From: Echinometra lucunter
Taxonomy: Eukaryota; Echinodermata; Echinoidea; Camarodonta; Echinometridae
DNA length: 64,000 nt
Direction of reading: 5' to 3'
NCBI GenBank assembly: GCA_029962745.1
Contig: CM057169.1
Span: 16,128,078-16,192,077, forward strand
Both the position numbers and the translations under genes were made by a program. This document shows, piece by piece, positions 35,276 through 47,337 of the stretch. Under the pieces are notes generated by a model, which was not told where the DNA came from, searched no databases, and saw only the letters and a list, made by a program, of their open reading frames with translations. How positions within the stretch are numbered: the stretch's first letter is position 1; each line of letters opens with the position of its first letter.

Positions 35276-35516
35276 GATGTATGGATGTTGAAAGAAGAGA
35301 CAGGCGAAGAAAGACAGAATATGAGAGAAGGGAGACAGAGCAAGAGAAAGAAAGGGAGGGGCGGGGGGGGGGGGGGGGAGATGACTGATAAATTCAGATG
35401 TGATCATTTCTAAACCTACAACAACTCCTTATGATCCTATATAATTCTCATGATGTATGGATGTTGAAAGAAGAGATAGGCGAAGAAAGATAGAATATGA
35501 GAGAAGGGAGACAGAG

Positions 35517-35562
<46 letters not shown>

Positions 35563-35635
35563 GGAGGTGTGACATGTGGGGGGGGGCGATGATTGTTAAA
35601 TTCAGATGTGATCATTTCTAAATCTACAATTCCTT
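35276..35635 (+). repeat. Tandem duplication, two units of about 175 bp
   Basis: Units start at 35276 and 35451 with GATGTATGGATGTTGAAAGA and share a GGCGAAGAAAGA segment, a GAATATGAGAGAAGGGAGAC segment and TTCAGATGTGATCATTTCTA. The middle differs: the first unit carries poly-G (35362-35378), the second carries (GA)n (35524-35558). Confidence 0.92.
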
Positions 35636-35649
35636 ACTCTCTTGAAAAA

Positions 35650-35916
35650 AGAGTGAACGCATTCACTCCATTAGGGGTGAATTTCAGAAGAGAGTGCATT
35701 TAGAGTGAATTAAGAGTGAATTGAGAGAAAAATTGTGACATTCCTCTTTATTCACTCTTTTAGGGGATGACCTCAGTGATCTCTCAAAATCCTTGAGTGA
35801 TCACTGAGGTCACCCTTCAAAGAGTGAATATCACAATTTTTACTCTTAATTCACTCTTAATTCTCTCTAAATGCATTATCTTCTGAAATTCATCCCTAAC
35901 ATAGTGAATAGGTTCT
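35650..35916. mobile_element. Palindromic MITE, GTGAAC(G/C) family, copy 2
   Basis: Same design as 27621-27852: GAGTGAACGCATTCACTCC, then GGGGTGAATTTCAGAAGAGA, the GAGTGAATTAAGAGTGAATT reiteration, and a centre TGAGTGATCACTGAGGTCAC. The right end has diverged. Confidence 0.87.
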
Positions 35917-36341
35917 TTTTTTTTCTTTTTTTTTAAAAAGAGAGTAACTATATTCTAGGCTTGAGGCAAATTATTGTTCTTAAAACTTCCGCGATTCAAA
36001 TCTGCATGTCAGCCGTAGTAAAACAAGCAAATGGTACTTGCGGTCAGAGAATTAAAAAGAAGTAAACTTTTTGTGGAAAAAAACCACGAAATGCAAGTAG
36101 AATAAAACTTAATTAAAACCACTTTCAAGATTTGAAGGAAAATGGCCACATTAACTCGTGTCTCGGCCATAAAAATCTCTGCTGCTCGCGAAGTCAATTT
36201 TGCGCGAGGCGTGAGTTGAGAATCTTATTGCAGAGAAAGTTGTTTTATTCATGTCATAAAAAGATTATCCTCACTTGGCGGATCTTAAGCCTTGGGTAAT
36301 GTTATGGAATGGAAGAAGAGGAGAGAGGGGGGGGGGGAAGC

Positions 36342-36344
<3 letters not shown>

Positions 36345-36389
<45 letters not shown>
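36345..36389. repeat. (GA)n microsatellite
   Basis: Pure GA run of about 45 bp after a G run. Confidence 0.95.
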
Positions 36390-36390
<1 letters not shown>

Positions 36391-36399
36391 ACGCACTTT

Positions 36400-38600
36400 C
36401 TTCCTTTCCCACTTTATATGACGTCAGGTACTTCAAAATGTCAGTTGATCTAGATCTTGGGAGTAATGCGAAGGGGAGGTTTTTATTTTTTAAAGACATA
36501 ATGGCTTTTGGTTAATGGTGATGAGTTTTCCGCTTACAGGTTTTCGTAATGCTTCGACTAGCAACGTAATCGTAATATTATAATGAAGGGATGCATGCGA
36601 ACAGAGCAAGTGGAATCGGGATGTTTAGAATTTAAATCTGATTGTGATATAAAACATGTATAATGCTGTTGCTTGATTATGATTTTCATAATGAATATTT
36701 TCAGTGAATGTCAGATTTTGAATTAGAGCTAAAACATTATCAGAGATTCAAACTGGAGGCATTCAACCTGATAAGAAAGCAGGCTCGGATCAAAAAAGCT
36801 GATGAATTGACAATGTTGAATATAAGGTTCAGAACAAACTGTTTAATGGACCAATGCATTTGAAGATTACACTTACAAATGACTAAAACTAATAAATAAC
36901 AACGATAACTCTGCTTTCATCACTTCTTTTGCTTTAAAGGTGCTTGAAATAATCTTTTACATCAATAATGTAGCCTCCACATTAAAAAGACGAATCAATA
37001 GCCCACATGAGTGAACTAGTTAATGATTATAATCCATATGTGGGAAATGCAATTTACATATTGTGAATGTACATTTACATTCTTTTACTTCATTTTAAAT
37101 AAACATTCATTGGAAAAATATCTTCTTTTCTACAAGTATCGACCCCCTTTCTGAAAGGGAAAAGTATCTTCTGTTTTTCTACAAAATATCGATCCCTTTT
37201 CTGAAAATCCTGGACGGGTTCCAATAGTTTGGTTTAAAAGCAATATTCGTCCAGATCAATGGCATAAAGAGAAAAAAAAATGCTTGTAAAAGATGAAATA
37301 TGAGGTAATTAAAATGAAAGCTGTTGATGTTCTTTCTTTCTGTTCTTTCTTTGTTTTTTTCTTCTATCCGTTGGTAGTTATTTCCAAATTTGTGGTAAAC
37401 TGTCCTTCAGCATGTTCAGCAAAAGCTTAATTTGAACGGGTCCAGACCCCTAAAAAACACGTTATAGAGTTCAACATATTAACATAAGAAGACCTGTTAG
37501 GGGAAAACAGCAGCAGCGGCAGCAACAACAACAACAACATAATACATGAACACACACATTCATGACGAATTATACCAGATTAGATTTAGTGTAATTTACA
37601 CTGACTTTTTTCGGAGTAAAACTACATGATCCGAACATGATTATAATCATTATTCACTGAGCCATGAGAGAGCTTATAATGCAGCAGATAGTTGATCGTT
37701 ATCACTGAATATAATGCGCTCGCTATACCCTATACATACACCTTGAACTTCAAAAACCAGGCTCTGTAACAAATCTATATGTACATGACGTCTATGCTCA
37801 TACTTCAGCCCGATAATTGAATTGCTGCCATATACATGATACGCATCTACATCGAGGGAATATTGCTTACGAAGGTCATAGTTTTGAGTTGATCGTTATT
37901 ATTGCTATTTTTTGCACCGCTGCTTTTCTTTTGCATGGTTTTTCATTGCGGGTCTTATAAGTGATGGGTGATTTGTGAATAAGAATGGTAGCCATAGCAA
38001 AGTGGTCATCTAGAAAATTATTTGAAATGTCAAGATCAAGCAAAGAATCGTTAAAAAATTAAAGAATAAAAGAACAAGAACAACAGTAAAAGCAAGAAAC
38101 AAACAAAAACAATAAAAAACAACAAAACCAAAAGAACACCACTCCCCCAAAACTAAAACAAAGCAAAGCAAAACAAAACGACAACCGTAAAATAAGATAT
38201 ACCTCACTAAGCGAGTGTGCAGACATGTCCTTTTTATCGTAAAATGCTCTGTGAAACAAACATGAAACAAACAAAAGTATAATGAAATGTGCAGACAGGT
38301 TGCCCCCCCACCCGTGGCATAAATCCTGACTACGCCTGTAACCTTACTTTATTCAATGCAATCAAAAGAGAATATACACCATGTATATGTATATGGGTTG
38401 TGATCCATATAGATATGGCCTGCAGGCCAGCAGGGTAATGCACGTTCGAGAGCACACGCCCCTTCGATTTTTCTCACATTGGAAAGAATAATGAATATAA
38501 ATAGCGGGATGTTGAATGGAAATGGGGCTATGGCCTTAATCACACATTCTGAATATAGAACATGGAAAGCGTGGTAAAGCAAGAAGAGATGAGAGATAGA
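36400..38600. other. No gene seen; one short duplication
   Basis: TATCTTCTTTTCTACAAGTA (37119) recurs in altered form at 37165, each followed by a TATCGA(C/T)CCC(C)TTTTCTGAAA segment, a duplication of about 48 bp. (CAA)n lies near 37523-37540 and A-rich runs at 38050-38180. Confidence 0.45.
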
Positions 38601-38605
38601 TAAAT

Positions 38606-38646
<41 letters not shown>
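38606..38646. repeat. (GA)n microsatellite
   Basis: About 40 bp of GA followed by a G run. Confidence 0.95.
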
Positions 38647-38648
<2 letters not shown>

Positions 38649-39771
38649 GGGGGGGGAGATAGGGGAAGGTGGTATGGAGGGAATGGAGGGCAAAAATAGC
38701 AGGGAAAAGTTAGATTGTATATGGAATGAAAATGAGAGATAGCAAAAACAAGTTTTGAGAAAACGAAATAAAGATGAAGAAGAAAAGGAAGAAGATAAAC
38801 TACAAAGGCCTGAAAGTGTAACAAGAAAGGCAAAATATACAGTTGTTAGGCTATTCTACTGTTACTGGCAACATAATAGTCTTAGCGAGAAATGTGATGA
38901 ACAGTGATTGAGAAATAATTCAAACAAAATTGGGCAACGATATGAGTGAAAAAGAGAGAAAGAGAAATTGTGATTATGTGATAGAAGAGAGATGGGCTAT
39001 GAAGTGAAGAATAAAATGCAGAGAATATAGATAGAAAAAAAAAGAAAAAGAAAAAGAGACCGACGCGGGAAAGTGAAATATTGATTATTCACTGAATCTC
39101 GTCGAAATAATCAACATAGTAACGTGTGCGTCTAGTGTGATCGGATGAGGCTAGGTGCATAGACGCTTATTATATACAGTGTGTCAACAAAATCTGTAAC
39201 AACCGGCTTATTTTCAAAACCACAGAACGCTGGCAATCATTTTTTAGGAAAAACCAACCCGTTGACTACGGAATTCATATATTCCCAAAGACTTTATATA
39301 CATGAGCCATCCGGTTCCAGTAGCCAATGGCTTAATAAGATGAATAACCAATTAAAGCAATATATCTGTTTGCTAATTTTACGCATATTTGTTGAACAAA
39401 AAAGCTTCCCTTGAAAACGGAGGAGATTGCCAGAGGTTTGTCTCACATATGCAAACTGGACCCCCTTCTACCCAGATGGTATTATGCATAACAAGTGAAC
39501 TGATTAGTTGGTAATCAAGGGTTCTGGAGCGAAAAGTAAACGTTTTTTTTGAAAATGCAAAATAATGTGCACGGATGCTGTTTACTGTGTTCTCTTGCGT
39601 TTGGAAATACAACGCCATGCACGTATACAAACACAACAGTGATACTTATTTTCGACGAAATATGGAGTTTATTTAGAACTCAAATTCCAGCACATTACGA
39701 GCTTCATTGAAGTTCAGCAACATAACCAGTAGTGTAAAATATTGATGAACATAATGACTGCCTTTACTTAC

Positions 39772-39828
39772 AAAAACGGTTTGTTGGGGCACCTTGTAGC
39801 TAGTCATCACTGGGTTCACCTGGCAGTA
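39772..39828 (-). CDS. Candidate 57-bp internal exon, unknown protein
   Basis: On the minus strand a strong acceptor (TTTCTCCCTTGCAG) and a consensus donor (GTAAGT) flank exactly 19 codons, YCQVNPVMTSYKVPQQTVF, open only in phase 0. The codons are GC-richer than their surroundings. I do not recognise the protein. It lies 1.8 kb downstream of the exon at 41608-41685 on the same strand, but that exon ends in phase 1, so a further exon would have to lie between if both belong to one gene. Confidence 0.5.
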
Positions 39829-40129
39829 CTGCAAGGGAGAAAAATCAATTTTTATTTATTATAACTGGTTGGGGAAATGGCATTCATACGGCCATTCTTT
39901 CCCCGCAGGATGAAGGGGAAAAACAATAAGTGCAAAGTTTGGATAAAGAAAGCTTGCCTGTCCAATAATACACATACATGTGTGCGACTGAGGATTGAGT
40001 GGGCCAATGACTTAAAGTAACACATCAATCCGCGAGCACATTTTTTATATATTCATTTTATAACTCATAACCGCTGTTTGCATGGAATAAATAGGATTGC
40101 AAACGCTGATTTATTTATAAGTGATAATA

Positions 40130-40345
40130 TTGATAACTGGGTTTATTTACCCAGAGTAGCCACATCAATATTTCTACTGCTATTTCTGTGGGGCCCTGCA
40201 ATTGCTATTACCCTATAGCGCTGCCATGTTCCCATTCAATACACCTGGGTCGAGAGGATGTAAGCACCGAGCGAGGCTCGAACCCAGCACTTCTTGTACG
40301 AGAGACAAGAGCCCTCACCTCTATACCATGATGCTCCCACACAAT
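40130..40345 (-). mobile_element. tRNA-derived SINE, family B, copy 1
   Basis: Read on the minus strand: a TGGTATAGAGG head, B box GGTTCGAGCC, GCTCGGTGCTTACATCC, TCGACCCAGGTGTATTGAAT, then AATTGCAGGGCCC and a GGGTAAATAAA tail. Shared with copies at 40855 and 47340. Confidence 0.85.
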
Positions 40346-40854
40346 AAGCAATAACAAACAATGATGTGTTGATGTTAGAAAAAGAATAACACTTTTGGAT
40401 CAAATATTATGTAACTGTGCATATATCATCGTGCGACATGCCTTGTGCATTACGAGCTTTCTCTTTCTGTAGCTACTTAAAGGCCACGGATGTTTTCACC
40501 TCAAAATTTTTACTAGCTCATACGAGATAATGCCTTGACTCAGCTTTCATCACCCTACGCATCTTATAAAAGCCACTAGAAAATACACGTAGAGTATTGA
40601 GAGAACATCGCACCAAAATTTGATTATATTTTGCCGCGAGTCTCAACGCATTTTTGCTATGGGAAGTTAATTTGATTTAATGTAATTCAATGGCTCGTTC
40701 ATTAGAATGATAGACGTGCAGAGCCAAGGACTTCAAAGAAAATTCCCTTTAAAGGTACTGGTGTTGATCAAGATCCTATATTTTAGTAAAAGTAATACTG
40801 ATGAAATTCGTCATGTATTCGGATCTTATATGAAGACACATTTATGATCACAGT

Positions 40855-41050
40855 GGCAGTACTGTGGTATAGTAGACAAGGCTCTTGCCTCTCATACGAG
40901 AGTTCGATCCTCGCTCGGTACTTACATCCTTGGACCCTCTCAACCCAGGTGTATAAATGGGTACATTGGGTAATAATAATTGCAGGACCGCGTATAGGAA
41001 AATTATAGTAGTACTTATTATGTGGCCACCCTGGGTAAAAATAAAAACAA
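40855..41050 (+). mobile_element. tRNA-derived SINE, family B, copy 2
   Basis: Head TGTGGTATAGTAGACAAGGC, B box near AGTTCGATCC at 40901-40910, then CGGTACTTACATCCTTGGAC, CAACCCAGGTGTA, AATAATAATTGCAGGACC and tail CACCCTGGGTAAAAATAAAA. Confidence 0.85.
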
Positions 41051-41211
41051 AACATTATTATCAATTCTGTTATTAATAGTATTTAAACAGCTTTGAAAGC
41101 CCCTTAAGGATCACGGAAGTTACATACATTATGGTGAAGAGGGTGACGATTGACGATTATTTGGTAATCTCTTTTGTTAAAGGCATTATAGAATTCTATA
41201 TCATGAGTAGA

Positions 41212-41365
41212 GGTGCCGTAGTCGAGTGGTTTAAGGCGCTTGACTGAAGACGCGAAGGTCCGGGATTCGATCCCCGACACGGCTCTTATGCCCTTGAGCA
41301 AGGCATTTTATCTACATTGCTGTTTTTATCGTACATCAAATAAAGTGATGTGCTATATGCATATT
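41212..41365 (+). mobile_element. tRNA-derived SINE, family C, copy 1
   Basis: tRNA-like head GTGCCGTAGTCGAGTGGTTT, B box GATTCGATCCC near 41264, and end pairing GTGCCG...CACGGC. The body GGCTCTTATGCCCTTGAGCA then AGGCATTTTATC matches the copy at 46915. The tail reads ATGCATATTGATG. Confidence 0.87.
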
Positions 41366-41607
41366 GATGTTTTTGTTTAAAAAAACAACTGAAAAATCAA
41401 AATTTCACAGACTGCGTCAAACTAAAATTCCATTAAATGTTCGCGGCTTTACGAGTTTAATCATGACTGACAAACTGCAAAACCAAACGGATTCGTGAGA
41501 ACTATAAATGTACCATATTTCAAAATGTATGACATGTTAAGCGGGCTACATTGCAATCTCGACGTTATATTAAGACGCTTTTAGACATATGACATTCAGG
41601 ATCTTAC

Positions 41608-41685
41608 ACTTAACTCCAGTTAATTTGTTCATCAGTCCGTAGCAGACATCGTAATCCGAGTTAAAATCCTCTTCGGAATTAAAGA
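41608..41685 (-). CDS. Candidate exon, unknown protein (follows 42166-42394)
   Basis: Acceptor CTTTTTCTAG precedes 41685. The exon opens with two bases that complete a codon left in phase 1, exactly what the exon at 42166-42394 leaves (G plus TC gives Val). It encodes FNSEEDFNSDYDVCYGLM, then NKLTGVK, and ends at an AAGT/GTAAGA donor, again in phase 1. An alternative donor (GTTAAG) lies four codons inside. No family is recognised; the acidic, asparagine-rich content with one cysteine would suit an extracellular protein, but that is a guess. Confidence 0.5.
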
Positions 41686-42165
41686 CTAGAAAAAGATGAA
41701 TATAAAATAAAATAAGACACGTCGACCATATAGACAGAAATGCCAAACTTGGAAAAGATGTTTTTCGACTGTGTAACAGTAACAACCCGAAATCAGTCCA
41801 AAGTATTACTAACAAATTAAACACCGAATGCAACACTTAAGAAAACAGAAGGAGCCCCCTCCTCCCAAAAAACTAAGCATAATTTGTCTTTATCTGTGAT
41901 CAAGCATTTTCATTTTTGGGGAATTCTCCATGCCCTTTCTTTTCGTCATTTAAAAATAAATATTTTGGCACAACCAAAGTGCCAAAAGACCAAGAATATA
42001 GAAATTCAATTTACAAAATCAGGCATTACTTAGCAACCTGAATAATTTCAGCCGATAATTTCTCGTAGTTCGAAGGGAGCCTGAAAGAGGCCATCCAATC
42101 AAATTCATAACCTGATATCAATTATTTCTGCACCAATTTATCATCTTATGGCAGTAGCACTATAC

Positions 42166-42394
42166 CTCTCTCATGCAAGAAACTATAAACGTTGTGAAGT
42201 GTATTATCCGTAATGCCGCAGGAGTTATTGTATACGTCTGTCTCCAAACCAGTATTCATATATGCAAGGAAGGGTAACCCCATATCGGCGCTTTTCTCGC
42301 TCTCAAAGAAAGGGCAAGTCCCGGCGATTTCTTTTATTCTCCCGGTACACGCATCTCCTCCAAACATCGGTAAATAGCATGCTATTCCATCGGT
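42166..42394 (-). CDS. Candidate exon, unknown cysteine-containing protein
   Basis: The minus strand has the acceptor TCTGTTTTATCCCAG before 42394 and donor AGAG/GTATAG at 42165. In phase 0 it encodes 76 codons without a stop; another frame closes early. Recognisable stretches are GIACYLPMFGGDACTG, EIAGTCPFFESEKSADMG, LPFLAYMNTGLETDVYNN and SCGITDNTLHNVYSFLHER. Four cysteines and an N-x-S site suggest a secreted or ectodomain segment. Splice phase joins it to 41608-41685. The protein is not recognised, and earlier exons are not established; the open frame upstream at 42848-42928 ends in an incompatible phase. Confidence 0.55.
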
Positions 42395-42847
42395 CTGGGA
42401 TAAAACAGAAAGAATATAAACAGATTAGATGTGTCCGGTATGAAATAGAGGAGTTTCGTTCTAGACATGCATTTAGCGTGTTTAGGAAATCTTCGTAAGT
42501 GATTTGACCACTTTGCGCATCACTTTACCGAAAGAATACTAAAAACTTTGGGGGATTTGTAAGGGTGCACTGTGTGTAACGCAGTGTAACTTCGGTGCAG
42601 GTTGTTGGATTTATTTGATAATGGCGCTTTAAACTACAGGTTTATAATGCCAGGCTAATAGGGAATTAGGTTTAAATGCCAGGCGCCATTGTCAATAATT
42701 CTTGTGGGTGAATGAAAGCTACTGCATTATTTTCGAATGAATAACATTTCACTACAAACACCGCAAGTTTATCGAGACAGTGGTAGCGATGAAGTGGTCA
42801 ACATTTTATGTTTCATCCCACTACATAAAACAGGTGCATATACTCAC

Positions 42848-42928
42848 CGACATCTGAAATTATTATCGCATGGACGTTTATGAATGAAATGCTGTTATCT
42901 TGTCCTGAATTTGCCAAAATTTGCACGT
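42848..42928 (-). CDS. Weak candidate 81-bp exon
   Basis: Minus strand, acceptor GTCTCATTTCAG and strong donor GTCG/GTGAGT. One frame is open for 26 codons (VQILANSGQDNSISFINVHA, then IIISDV), entering and leaving in phase 1. The next candidate exon downstream begins in phase 0, so an unseen exon must lie between or one of the two calls is wrong. Confidence 0.3.
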
Positions 42929-43150
42929 CTGAAATGAGACTATGGACACGGAGTTTAGAGTTTTTGTGAACAAAAATACCGGAAATTCTACTTGATTTGA
43001 TTTCATTTAGCTGGATCCAACTATTCCAATATTTGGAACCCAATTGTATACTAATCACAAAAATAATTTACGAAACAGAATGTTATTGACGAAATGCTTA
43101 GGAAAAATCAAATAAAAGACACCCTTTCAAACATACAAGATCTACATCAT

Positions 43151-43431
43151 ACACACTAAGAAAAACAGGTTCAATTTTGCACCTTCAAATCAACACCAGG
43201 AGCTCCTTTATGGGTGCAACTTTATAACTATAAAGATGCATTATGCACCATTAAGGGTGCAATGAGCTACATTTTGGAGTATACCCTTTAGGGAAGGTGC
43301 AAATTTGCACCCTTTTGGATGCGCACAAGTACAAAAGGGTGCATCTTTTTGTACCTTTTTCAAGATTCACCCCAAAAGGTGCTGCTATTGTTGCATTTGG
43401 GGTGCAAAACTGCACCTTTTTAAAGAGTGTA
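43151..43431. mobile_element. MITE with ACACTAAGAAAAACAGG / AAAGAGTGT ends, rich in GGTGCA
   Basis: The ends form a short inverted repeat. The interior reiterates AAAGGTGCA and its complement at least ten times (for example GGGTGCAATGAG, GGTGCAAATTTGCACCC, AAAAGGTGC), so many alternative hairpins are possible. Similar ACTCTTAAAA-type ends occur at 57868-58064. Confidence 0.75.
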
Positions 43432-43551
43432 CGAAGCTCAATAAAGTAGGTTCACTAGAAAAAATATATATAAAACAATGAAAACTCATTCTATTGACAT
43501 ACCGATTGTATAAAGAAAGAGAAATCACGAACATGACAGAAAACCAAAGAT

Positions 43552-43552
<1 letters not shown>

Positions 43553-43601
<49 letters not shown>

Positions 43602-43636
43602 GAGAGAGAGAGAAAGAGAAAGAGATAGAGAAATAG
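43553..43636. repeat. (GA)n microsatellite
   Basis: About 80 bp of GA with GAAA interruptions. Confidence 0.95.
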
Positions 43637-43699
43637 GGTTAAGTCTACACGACTGTTCTGTTTCAAAACATGTTACTCCCTTTTCAATATTATGCATGC

Positions 43700-44760
43700 A
43701 CGGAAATCCCAATTCTAAATTTGGAAATGGGAATCATCAAATTGCTAGACAGTGGAATTAGCCGACTCGGTGATTTGCATGGATGAAGATATCTGGGCTT
43801 ATCTTAGGATTTCATAAAGGGAACAAGATTTAGCAAAGGAGGGTGGAGAAGATGAGATGATTTAGTTGAAAATTGACATGTCAATCCTAGTGAACGTTAT
43901 TTCTAAAACCAAAATATAGTTAATAAACTTGTCTTTAGCCATATGTTCATATAATTTCTGTTAGTCGCAAAAGAAAGTAAATAGGTAAAATAACATGTAT
44001 TCAGGGTCTATTCTTAGGATTCAAAAAGAAAGAAAAAATTCAGGGCAGGTCGGGACGAAGTATCAGATGTGATAATCTAGAAGGAAACTGACATGTTGAT
44101 TCTATATTGTAAGCTTCATTTAACCCTTTGATTGCTTTCTTATCCGAACGGCATGTTTGGGGCTTTGCCACACAGGCCGATCGGCACTAAACAATACACA
44201 CAAATTCGCGTACGGATTGCTCAACACAAGAGAGAGGGGAAATTACACATTTGCGGGCTTGATTGGATGCAAGACCACACTTTAGACACCCTGTATACAT
44301 TCATTTTGTATTGTAACACGTTTACAATCCTAATGCCTTTGGTTAATCTCTACCATGGGAAATACAATGTAGCATGGGGAAATCCTTATAGCGTGGCTCA
44401 CAAAGAGTTAACTAGACCTTTTAAAATTAATTTTTTTTTTTTAATAACTTGGTCTTCTATAATTTATGTATGCATGTATGCTTGTGACTGTATTTTCTAT
44501 TCATCAGTAATAACATCCGCCTAGAAAGCTGTGGTATGATACATGTACACTTTGCAAGGTCTGCTTATTGCTATTGTATTCAGAACTAACTTGGAAACAC
44601 TCTTTCCATACATCTCTCCTTTGGAGAGGGAAAGCTCTATTATTACCATTCATGCAGATTGTTTCCCCCGTCGGGAGAATTACTCCAAGTGAACTGAGAC
44701 GAGCCTGATTTGATTTAAGTTACTCAGAATGTCAATGTTTGCGTCTCCCGGGAAAACCCT
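43700..44760. other. No gene seen
   Basis: A plus-strand frame at 44132-44524 has no splice or domain support and is regarded as chance. Confidence 0.4.
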
Positions 44761-44774
44761 GGAAGAGCGAAGCA

Positions 44775-44880
44775 GAAAAGAAGGAGAGAAGGGAAGAGAT
44801 AGAGAGGGAGAGAGAAATACAGGCATAATAGAGATGCAGGCATACAGAGAGAGGAAGAGAAAGAGAGAGGGGAGAAATAT

Positions 44881-44932
<52 letters not shown>

Positions 44933-45140
44933 GGACCAAGAGACATTTGGATTGAGATATCGTGATGTATAAAGGGAGAGAGGCCGGTTAGAGGAGAGGG
45001 AGAGAGATACATAAGGGGGGCGGGGGGAGTTGGGGAGATATACACAAAGATATTAAAGCTAGAGAGACAGAGAGATGTAGAAAAGTGAGATGAAAGCAGG
45101 AGAAAGAGAGTAAGAGAAAGATAGAGAGAAAGATAGACAG
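44775..45140. repeat. Purine-rich (GA)n cluster
   Basis: Pure (GA)n at about 44889-44922 followed by a G run (44922-44934), and GA-rich sequence on both sides. Confidence 0.93.
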
Positions 45141-45436
45141 AGAATGGGCAAAGAAGAGACGCCAACAACGTTAATCGCATTTCATACAGAGTAATTCTGC
45201 TGATTATTGCTCGTTCTGTCGAGTTGATTCGAGGATCGTCGATGCTACTTATGAATGGAAAAGCTAGTTAATGTGTAATAAATTGACGTTAATTCGGAAA
45301 ATATGTTGCCGTGATGATGTTTGGAGATGTCGATACTTCTGAAGTTGTTCGATGGAGGATTAAGAGAAAGGTTTCGAAAATGACAATAGAGGTGTAGCAA
45401 CACTGTCATTGAAATTTGAAAAAAAAAAATACCGGA

Positions 45437-45936
45437 NNNNNNNNNNNNNNNNNNNNNNNNNNNNNNNNNNNNNNNNNNNNNNNNNNNNNNNNNNNNNNNN
45501 NNNNNNNNNNNNNNNNNNNNNNNNNNNNNNNNNNNNNNNNNNNNNNNNNNNNNNNNNNNNNNNNNNNNNNNNNNNNNNNNNNNNNNNNNNNNNNNNNNNN
45601 NNNNNNNNNNNNNNNNNNNNNNNNNNNNNNNNNNNNNNNNNNNNNNNNNNNNNNNNNNNNNNNNNNNNNNNNNNNNNNNNNNNNNNNNNNNNNNNNNNNN
45701 NNNNNNNNNNNNNNNNNNNNNNNNNNNNNNNNNNNNNNNNNNNNNNNNNNNNNNNNNNNNNNNNNNNNNNNNNNNNNNNNNNNNNNNNNNNNNNNNNNNN
45801 NNNNNNNNNNNNNNNNNNNNNNNNNNNNNNNNNNNNNNNNNNNNNNNNNNNNNNNNNNNNNNNNNNNNNNNNNNNNNNNNNNNNNNNNNNNNNNNNNNNN
45901 NNNNNNNNNNNNNNNNNNNNNNNNNNNNNNNNNNNN
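45437..45936. other. Assembly gap, exactly 500 N
   Basis: Placeholder-sized gap preceded by a short poly-A run. Frames crossing it are meaningless. Confidence 0.98.
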
Positions 45937-46910
45937 GTATGCAGGTCATCACTGTGACTTGTCCTGAAAGTTACCATAGGCATAATAGGGTGGGGTTGGG
46001 GTATCAATTATCTTGACCATGATGGCTTATCGTATACTCACTTCAGTATGGATGAATTGGGATAATGAAATAAGACGATTTGAAATCCTCCTATCGAATT
46101 CCTTTCTCAAACCCTTCTCCAACGGTCAAGCAGACCATTTCGATTATTCTATCATGCCTATATTTTCAAGTCGCCTACATTGAGCAAGGCGCTCTAGTTC
46201 TCTCAAATTGTGAGTTTTGTAAGAAATTCACTATTGTTCTCAGGATGTTGTTTTTTCAAAATCATTTCAAAATCCTTCATTTTGGTTCAGGCTCATCTTC
46301 TAAAATGGCAAGAGTTCGACACTTCACCTTCAAAGAAAGGCGACACGACGACTGATGGTAAAGGATATATGATATGGTTTTTGTTTTCATTTGCTGGTAT
46401 AGTATAGCCCTTCAATGAAAATTTCACCTCAGTAATCAGATAATGTAACATGTAAGAAGGCTGTGATTTCCTAAGTATGAAAGTGAACTAACTACCTTAT
46501 GATCTACCAATAACTGAATTGTGTGTTGTATACCGCGTTTCGTTAAAAAAAAAACAAATGAGGGATACAATATGATTTATCAACCTAAACTATTACATCA
46601 GCACTTTACTATAAGCACTTTATTATATAAACGAATTTGAAAAGGTACATATTCAATGTTGCCAATACAATGTCAGCAGTATAAATGCAGTAACGTAGCA
46701 GTCTCAGTCGAAATGGGAAGATATCTGCAACTTATTCATATTGCAGTTAACATACCTAAACATTTGATGCGAATTCGTAGTGTATAGAAACAACTGAATT
46801 TATCAATCTTTGGAAGAAAACAAAAAGTTATTCATGCAACGGGTTTAGTAGTTGGCTTGTGTCAATTCGGGATATCTTTAATGCACTTGATAAACTGTAT
46901 GTAAAATTAA
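45937..46910. other. No gene seen
   Basis: AT-rich; a short plus-strand frame at 46080-46355 lacks splice sites or recognisable similarity. Confidence 0.4.
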
Positions 46911-46914
46911 GAAG

Positions 46915-47095
46915 TGGAGTTGTCCTGGTCCGGTGGTTTAAGGCGCTTGAGTGGAGACGCGAGGACCGGGGTTCGATCCCCAGACACGCCGGCACGGCTC
47001 TTATGCCCTTGAGCAAGGCAGCTTTTATCGTCCATCTAATAAATGAATGTGCAATAGGCATATTGATATCACTGTGAGCATGTGTGTTTAAAAAA
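46915..47095 (+). mobile_element. tRNA-derived SINE, family C, copy 2
   Basis: Head GGTCCGGTGGTTTAAGGCGC, B box GGTTCGATCCC near 46970, then GGCTCTTATGCCCTTGAGCA then AGGCAGC, TTTTATCGTCCATCTAATAA and GGCATATTGATATC. Compared with 41212 it has a small insertion (CGCCGG) after the B box. Confidence 0.87.
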
Positions 47096-47337
47096 ATGAA
47101 AAAATGATAAAAAGGAAAATGTAGGCTTACAATCTCGCAAAAGGTGTTTACTGAAAAAATATGTAAAACGTCTATATAGAAAGAAGAATCAGTGAGCAAA
47201 TAATTGGATTCATTTGATAGGGATACTCGTAAAGGAAATGAACTCAAGACATTCAAATAATTCAAGAGCATTATTAGGCAAGAACCATATCTTGTCATAT
47301 AAAAAAATCATATAAAAAAGGTTAATATCAGAATTTT

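Noticed and set aside
44132..44524. 130-codon plus-strand frame
   Set aside because: No recognisable domain, splice sites or codon bias; poly-T interrupts the end.
45245..46007. Frames of 180-235 codons across 45.2-46.0 kb
   Set aside because: Most codons fall in the 500-N gap.
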